Part shown: piece after piece, positions 1 through 6,400 of the stretch
Layout of the letters: each line of letters starts with the position of its first letter
Numbering within the stretch: the first letter of the stretch is position 1
Assembly (NCBI GenBank): GCA_947384015.1
Contig: CANDFN010000043.1
Span: forward strand, 1-8,414
Direction of reading: 5' to 3'
Length of the DNA: 8,414 nucleotides
Source: an uncultured Clostridia bacterium
GTDB taxonomy: Bacteria; Bacillota; Clostridia; Christensenellales; UBA1242
Program-made: the position numbers and the translations under genes
The notes under the pieces: model-generated
What the model saw: the letters and a program-made list of their open reading frames with translations, nothing else
What the model was told of the DNA's origin: nothing
Databases searched by the model: none

Positions 1-405
1 TTGTCTATAAGCACTAGAAGTTCAAACGATTATACTAGCACATTAAATTCAGCTTTGGTAAACAGTCTTGCAAAATTGCAAGAAGAAGCTAACAAGAATT
101 TGGAAGAGGCTAATAAGTATAAAGAAAATGATTTCTTCTATAACTTATTTAAGGTTAACAGCAATGTTTTAAGTGAGTATTCTCGCTTCTTTACAGCGTC
201 TGTAAATAACAACAAATTAACCTTGTTGGGTAGTTCTCCGCTACGCGCAGTGGTAAGTGTGCAAATAAATTATAAATATGTCCCTGTTTATGCGGATGAG
301 GCAGAAACAATAATAAAATCTTATAAATTAGAATTTGTTCGTGATGGCGAAAGAGTTTTAACAACAAACTTTAATTTAAATGTTTATGACAATTCAACCG
401 AAGAT
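1..405 (+). other. Pre-repeat region: short coiled-coil-like helix followed by a beta-rich segment
   Basis: This is residues 1-135 of the visible protein. Residues about 17-50 look helical, with Leu at 19, 23, 26 and 34 and a one-heptad repeat of EEANK at 28-32 and 35-39. From about residue 64 the pattern changes to alternating hydrophobic and polar residues (VVSVQINYKYVPVY at 84-97, then YKLEFV and FNLNVY), as expected for a small beta-sandwich or Ig-like domain. No GLUG element is present. It joins module A directly. It could be a spacer or stalk between the unseen N-terminal part and the repeat modules. No family was recognised by eye, and the domain borders are approximate. Confidence 0.5.
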
Positions 406-3400
406 GTTCCAATAGCAATCCGTAGTCAAGAAGAATTTGAGGCTATGAGTGAAGGCGAAAACTATATCTTAATGAATGATATTGTTTTAACAAACTACAC
501 TCCATTAACTACTGCAATTGCAAGTTTAGATGGTAACAATTTTGTAATTTATATTAACGAATTTGCTCTACCTTCTGGTGAACAGTCAACAGTAAATTAC
601 GGTCTGTTTGCTAGCCTTGGCAGTTATGTTGATGAAGACGGCGTAACTCAAAAGAGTATATTAAAAAATGTTATTGTTGCTTATGGCGATAAAGATGATT
701 TAGACCAAGATAAAGAGTTTAATTTACCTTTAGTTGGTAGCGAAATTAACACGGTTGTATTTGGTGGTTTAGTTGCTCAAAATAACGGTGGACTAATTTA
801 TAACAGCGAAGTTATTAACCTTGCTAATATAAATAGATTTAACCTCTTTGTTTATGATAATCCTTCAACAAATGTTACCTTTGGTGGCTTAGTTGGTATA
901 AACAGCGGTATTATAACAAACAGTAGGATTGGTAGATCTTCTTATACAAGTGTTCATGTAAACAACAGTGGCGTAACAATTACTGGCACACCAATAACAA
1001 ATATTCCTGCTTTAACCTTTAATATTGGTAATGCAAACAGTGATGATAAAAATCAATTTACATCAATAGCAGGTGGCTTTGTTGGTCAAAACGTAAACGG
1101 CGGTATTGTTGCAAGCAGTTATGTTGCCAACACAAGCTTAATAAGTTATTCTATTGCAAAAGAAAACAGCAGGTTGGCGGGCTTTGTTGCAGAAAATGCA
1201 GGCACAGTATCTTACAGCTATGTAAAAGCATTAGAAAGCACAATAAATGCAACTCAAGCGTATTCTACAGGCGCAAGCATAGAAAGTAGAGGTAATGGAT
1301 CAGTTGCAGGATTTGTTCATTACAACAATGGTAATATAAACAACAGTTTTGCAAACACTGTTGTAACAACCGCTTCTAACTTTGTTTCTGGTTTTGTTTA
1401 TGAAAACAGAGGAACAATAACAGAAAGCTATGCGGCAAGCACACTAAATAGCGAATTAAATAATTCTAGTGCAGAACAACCGTTTGTCGGTGTTAATGAT
1501 AAAAACGATGTTTTATCTTATGGAAGTTTAACAAATGTTTACTATTATGCACCAAATTCTGGCGTAACTCAAAAAGAGACTTCTCTTCCAAAAGCTTCGC
1601 CATTAAATACAAACAACATTCAAAAAACAAATAACTTACATGGATTTGTGTTTGTAGAAAGCAATTCTATTGCCGAACGTAATCAAGGCGTGTGGTCTTA
1701 TTACATGGTTAATAGTTACGAAAAACACATTTTACCAGAACTTAACAACGCGAACATGATTGCTCTATCTAATAGATATTTACTACCAAGCGGAGATTCT
1801 TATGCAAATGCTGCAGGTTACGCTTTGGCTAGTGCAAACAATCCTAACATAATTCGCGATGCAAAAGAGTTTAGACAAGTGTTTACCTCTGGTGGAAACA
1901 GTGATGTGTTTAATGGTTATGTTCGTATTATTAATAATATAGATTTAACCGATGTAGACATCCCAACCAGAACCAACTTTACTTTGGGTAGTGCTAACTC
2001 AATTTCTAGTTTAGAAGGTAATGGTATGCAAATTGATGGCATCTATCTAGATGTTATTAGCCCAAGCACAAGCGAAATTGGTTTGTTTGCAAACATTAAA
2101 AATGCTTATGTTAAAAACCTTAACTTGAACTTTGTTTCTGGCACTTACAGCACCTTGCTTGCAACTTACTCGGGTGGTTTGGCTGGTAAAATTAGTGATA
2201 GTGTAATTTCTAATATTAATTTAAATGGTGTTGGCACAACAATTACTGGTAATAATTTTGCTGGCGGTTTAGCTGGTTTAATTGAGGGCGAAAGTTTAAT
2301 TGTTGGTGTTACTACCAATATGAATGTAAGTGTAAACAGAACAAGCACTTCGGCTTACAACTTATACTATAATCAAGCAGATTATGAGGCTATAAGGCAA
2401 TTGGGTTATCATAACGATAGCTATTCAAATTATTTAACAACAATGTCTTATGCTGGTGCATTGGCAGGTGTAATAGATATTACATCAAGCGACGATAGTG
2501 TATACAACTTGTCTTACATAGAGATTAATGGTTATAGAATGTCTACCTCTGTCGATTACAACATCCGTGCAGACTTTGCTGGTGGTGTGGCAGGTTATGC
2601 TGGTAGCGGAGTTAATGCGTTAAGAGTAAAATATAATGTTGGTTCAAACGACAAAATTTATGGTAGATATACTGCCGGCGGTTTGTTCGGCGTTGGGCTA
2701 GGAAGAGTAACTGCTTCTCAAGTAACAGCAGAGGAAGATACTCAGTTTAACTATGATAACGAAATTAGTAAATACGTTTTGGCATTAGATGCTAACAATG
2801 AAGGAACATTAAATACTTCTAGTATTGGAAACTTAAATTTATTAACATCAGAAAAATATGTTGGTGGTTTAATTGGCTTAGCTATTAATGCAAACATTAA
2901 TTCATCTTACAGCCGTGCAAGTTTAACTGGTAAAGTAATTGGTGGTTTAATTGGTGCAAGTGTTGCAACCAGCACAGTTTATTCTTACGCTGTGCCATAC
3001 ATCAATCTTCCACAAGGTTGGGTGTGCGCCGGTGGTTTAATTGGTCAGGCGTTTGGTAGCGGTAATCAATACAGCAGTATAGATGATGTTAGAGAGTTTA
3101 CCGATTACTGTGCTATTTTAATTAACAATTCTAACAAAGGCACAACAATTCAAAATGCATTCTCTACCTTAATAATAGATGTAAATAATAGCAACAATAT
3201 TAAGAATAACGATGCCGATGGCAAATTTTCAAATGTAAATCAAAACGGAATATTAGATTATTCTGTTGCACAAAGTTCATATGTGTCTGGTGGTTCTAGT
3301 AGCAGTGCAAGCAGTGTTGCTCAACCATTAATTGGCGTATATGTGGCACAATTAAGCGAAACAGCATATTCTTCAAATGGCTTTAATGTAGGGCTTGGTT

Positions 3401-6400
3401 TAAGCGCTAATATTGGAGTTAAAGATATTAATGAAGTTTATAATTTAAATCATGTAAATCATTCTGCAACTTATAACGATTTATTTGGTGGTTGGAGAAA
3501 CGGTTACTGGGCGTATAACGATAGTAAATACTTCCCTCTTTTAACAGAAGATGAAGCTATTAACTATACCGAAATTTATCAAAACAACTTTAACACAATT
3601 ATTGCAAATCCAAGTGGAAGTTATATTATAAAAGAAGATATTGATATTTCAGCTTATTACCAATCTGGAAACTATGTTTTAGATATTAACTTTACTGGAA
3701 TATTGGTAGGCGATACTGAAGGAATGGGACGCTCTCCAAAATTATATAACATACAAATAGACGCAACAGATGAAGATAATTCTGGTTTCTTTAACACTAC
3801 AACTGGGGCTCAAATAACTGGGTTGGAATTTGTTTATGGTAAAACCCCAGTGGCTGGCGATGTGTCTAACACCAACAATGGTGCTACAATAAGCGCAAAA
3901 GTTGGTTACTTTGGTGGTGTATCTGCAACTGATGTGGGCTCAACATTTACTCAAGTTGTAGTAAGAACAGCAACGAATGATGTAAAATTAATCACAATGG
4001 ATGGTAATGGTTCTGTTGCAGGTTTTGGTGGAATTGTTGGTAATGCTACTAACACAACAATGTTCAATAGCATCTTTGCAGGTAAAACAAATATAAAATT
4101 ATATAGCGATAAACCAGAAGGTGCTTCTGTTGGTGGATTAATTGGCTTTGGTAGAATTAACGAAGGTGGCGAAGAAGCAGTAAACTTTACTTTATCTGGT
4201 AGTAAAGTTGGCAAGGTAGAAGACGATAATAGCGACACTTTAAATAATTCTACTGTGTTTGACATAGAAATTGTTAATCGTGATACATCAACTGTATTTA
4301 GCACTGCAAATATCGGTGGCGCTATTGGTTATGTTACTGGCGCTGCAGTTGCAGGTTGCGAAGTTGGGCAACTAGAAGCTGTTAGATTTAACATCACAAA
4401 TACAGCTACAGGTTTTGGAACATTAAATGTTGGTGGTTTTGCTGGTTATACTAGCGAAACAAATATAGATGGCGCTATAGCAAAAACTAGTCTAGTTATA
4501 AATAATTTCAATTCAATTACAACAGCCAATGTGGCTGGTTTGGTTGGACAAATTAGCAATGCTTCTGGTGCAACCATGGTTCAAAAAGCAGAAGTAAACT
4601 TTAATGCAGATTTATATAAATTATCAGCTAGCGAACTTGTGGCATCTATTGGTGTAGCAAATGGTATAAACGCAAAAATTTATCAATCAGTATTTAAAGG
4701 CGAAATTTCTAACGAAACTTCAACTTTAGAAGGCTTTACAGAAGGTAATGGCACGATAAATAGTGTAATTGCTGGTGGTGCCTTAGGTAGACTAAGTGGC
4801 GGACAAGGAGTATTAAGCGAAATTGTAACAGATGCTGCATTTACCCTTGGCGGAACAGCTTCTACAGCGGCTAATATGGGTGGCTTGGCTGGTTTGGCTA
4901 ATACCGAATTATTAATAGATAGTTGTGTTGCAGCTGGTAGATTAATTCCTTATGGATTTGATAATCTTAATACAAATGATGATAATACTGTAGAAAACTT
5001 TAAAATTGGCGGTTTGGTAGGTTGTGCACAAAGTAATTTAACCGTTAATATGTCTATTAGTTTAGTATCAATATTAACAGACGAAATTGATGATGATAAG
5101 ATTGTATACTTTGACGATGTAAATGCTGTGTTTGGTAATATTACAACTAATTTAGCAACATTAACAAATATTTATTATTCTTCCGACTATGCAATGTTTG
5201 CAGAAAGGTTAGAAAAAGAATTAGATAATGGAGCAAATCCGTTATACAATCTTTCGGCTTACACATTAACCTGTGCAGACGGAGATGGTAAAGGTGCTAA
5301 TAGTTGGAAGCGTCCATTTGCTTCTAGCAATTACACAAGTTGGACAATTATAATGGATGCAGTTCCTTATCCTACAGCATTACAATCAGCCTTATTAAAT
5401 GTTGGTATATTAGAAAGTTCAGCAAGTAGATATACGTATAAATTAGGGACAGCATTTAGTCCACAAGTGTTAAATGCTACAAACAATGCTAATACAGTTT
5501 TTGGTGCATATTATAGATATTATGTTATAGCCTCTGCAACAAATTCTAATAGAGATTGTGGCTTAACCTTTAATGGTATATTAAATGGTATTATGCTTGG
5601 CAGTAACGAAACGTTATTAAATGTTAAACTTTCTAATAACAATAATTATGCGGGCTTTATACCACAAGTTGGCAAACATTCAGCTGTTGCAAACATTCAT
5701 GTAAAAATATCTGCTTTAGAAGCAACATCAGACATCAATGGTGTTATAGTTGGCTTAAACGAGGGTGTTGTATCAGGCTGTTCAGTTCAGGGCTCTAACA
5801 TAAAAGTTTCTGGCAAAGGTCAAGTTGGGTTAGTAGTTGGTCAAAATAGCGGTTTGGTAAATATATGTTATTCAACTGCAGAAATAACAGAGATCACTGG
5901 CGTAAGCAGTGTTGCGGGTATAGTTTCTACCAACACTGGTAAATTGGCTTCTTCATACTTTACTGGTTATATTAATAACTCAGAAAGTGTAGTGTCGGCT
6001 GGTATTGTATATTTAGCTTCGTCTAGTGAAAATGGAGTAACAAAAGGATATGTATTTAATTGCTACAATGCAGGCGTTATAGAAAATATAAACTTAAATG
6101 ATGCTGGTGGCGGAAATAGTTTTGTCGCTATAAGATCTTCTTTAAACACAGCTGGTAGCAACAACTTTATAGACGAATTTGCTAATAGTGAAAATAACAC
6201 TCTAACAGTAAGCAGCGAAAATTTAATGCGTGCAAGCGAACTAAAAGGCAATTGGAGAAAGGTTGCTTCAACTGACACAAATGGAGCGGTTGTTATAGAT
6301 ACAGAAGCACATAGCTTTGGCTGGAACTATGGTTACCCTGTGCATTATCTAAACAAGAGAGATGTGAACTTGGTGGTAAATGATGTTTACTTCTCTTGCT

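Noticed and set aside
1..3. TTG at the first base as a possible start codon
   Set aside because: No upstream sequence is available to show a ribosome binding site, and the encoded residues do not resemble a signal peptide, which a giant exported protein would need. It is more likely an internal Leu codon.
2166..2348. Antisense open frame of about 60 codons with a GTG start and Pro-rich product
   Set aside because: It is the mirror of GGLAG repeat codons: GGT/GGC runs read as Pro codons on the other strand (PAKPP). It lies wholly inside the + strand gene and has no recognised domain.
3951..4304. Antisense open frame of about 117 codons
   Set aside because: It is fully embedded in the continuous + strand frame within module C. 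Its Leu/Pro/Ser/Thr-rich composition follows from reading Gly/Asn/Lys-rich sense codons backwards.
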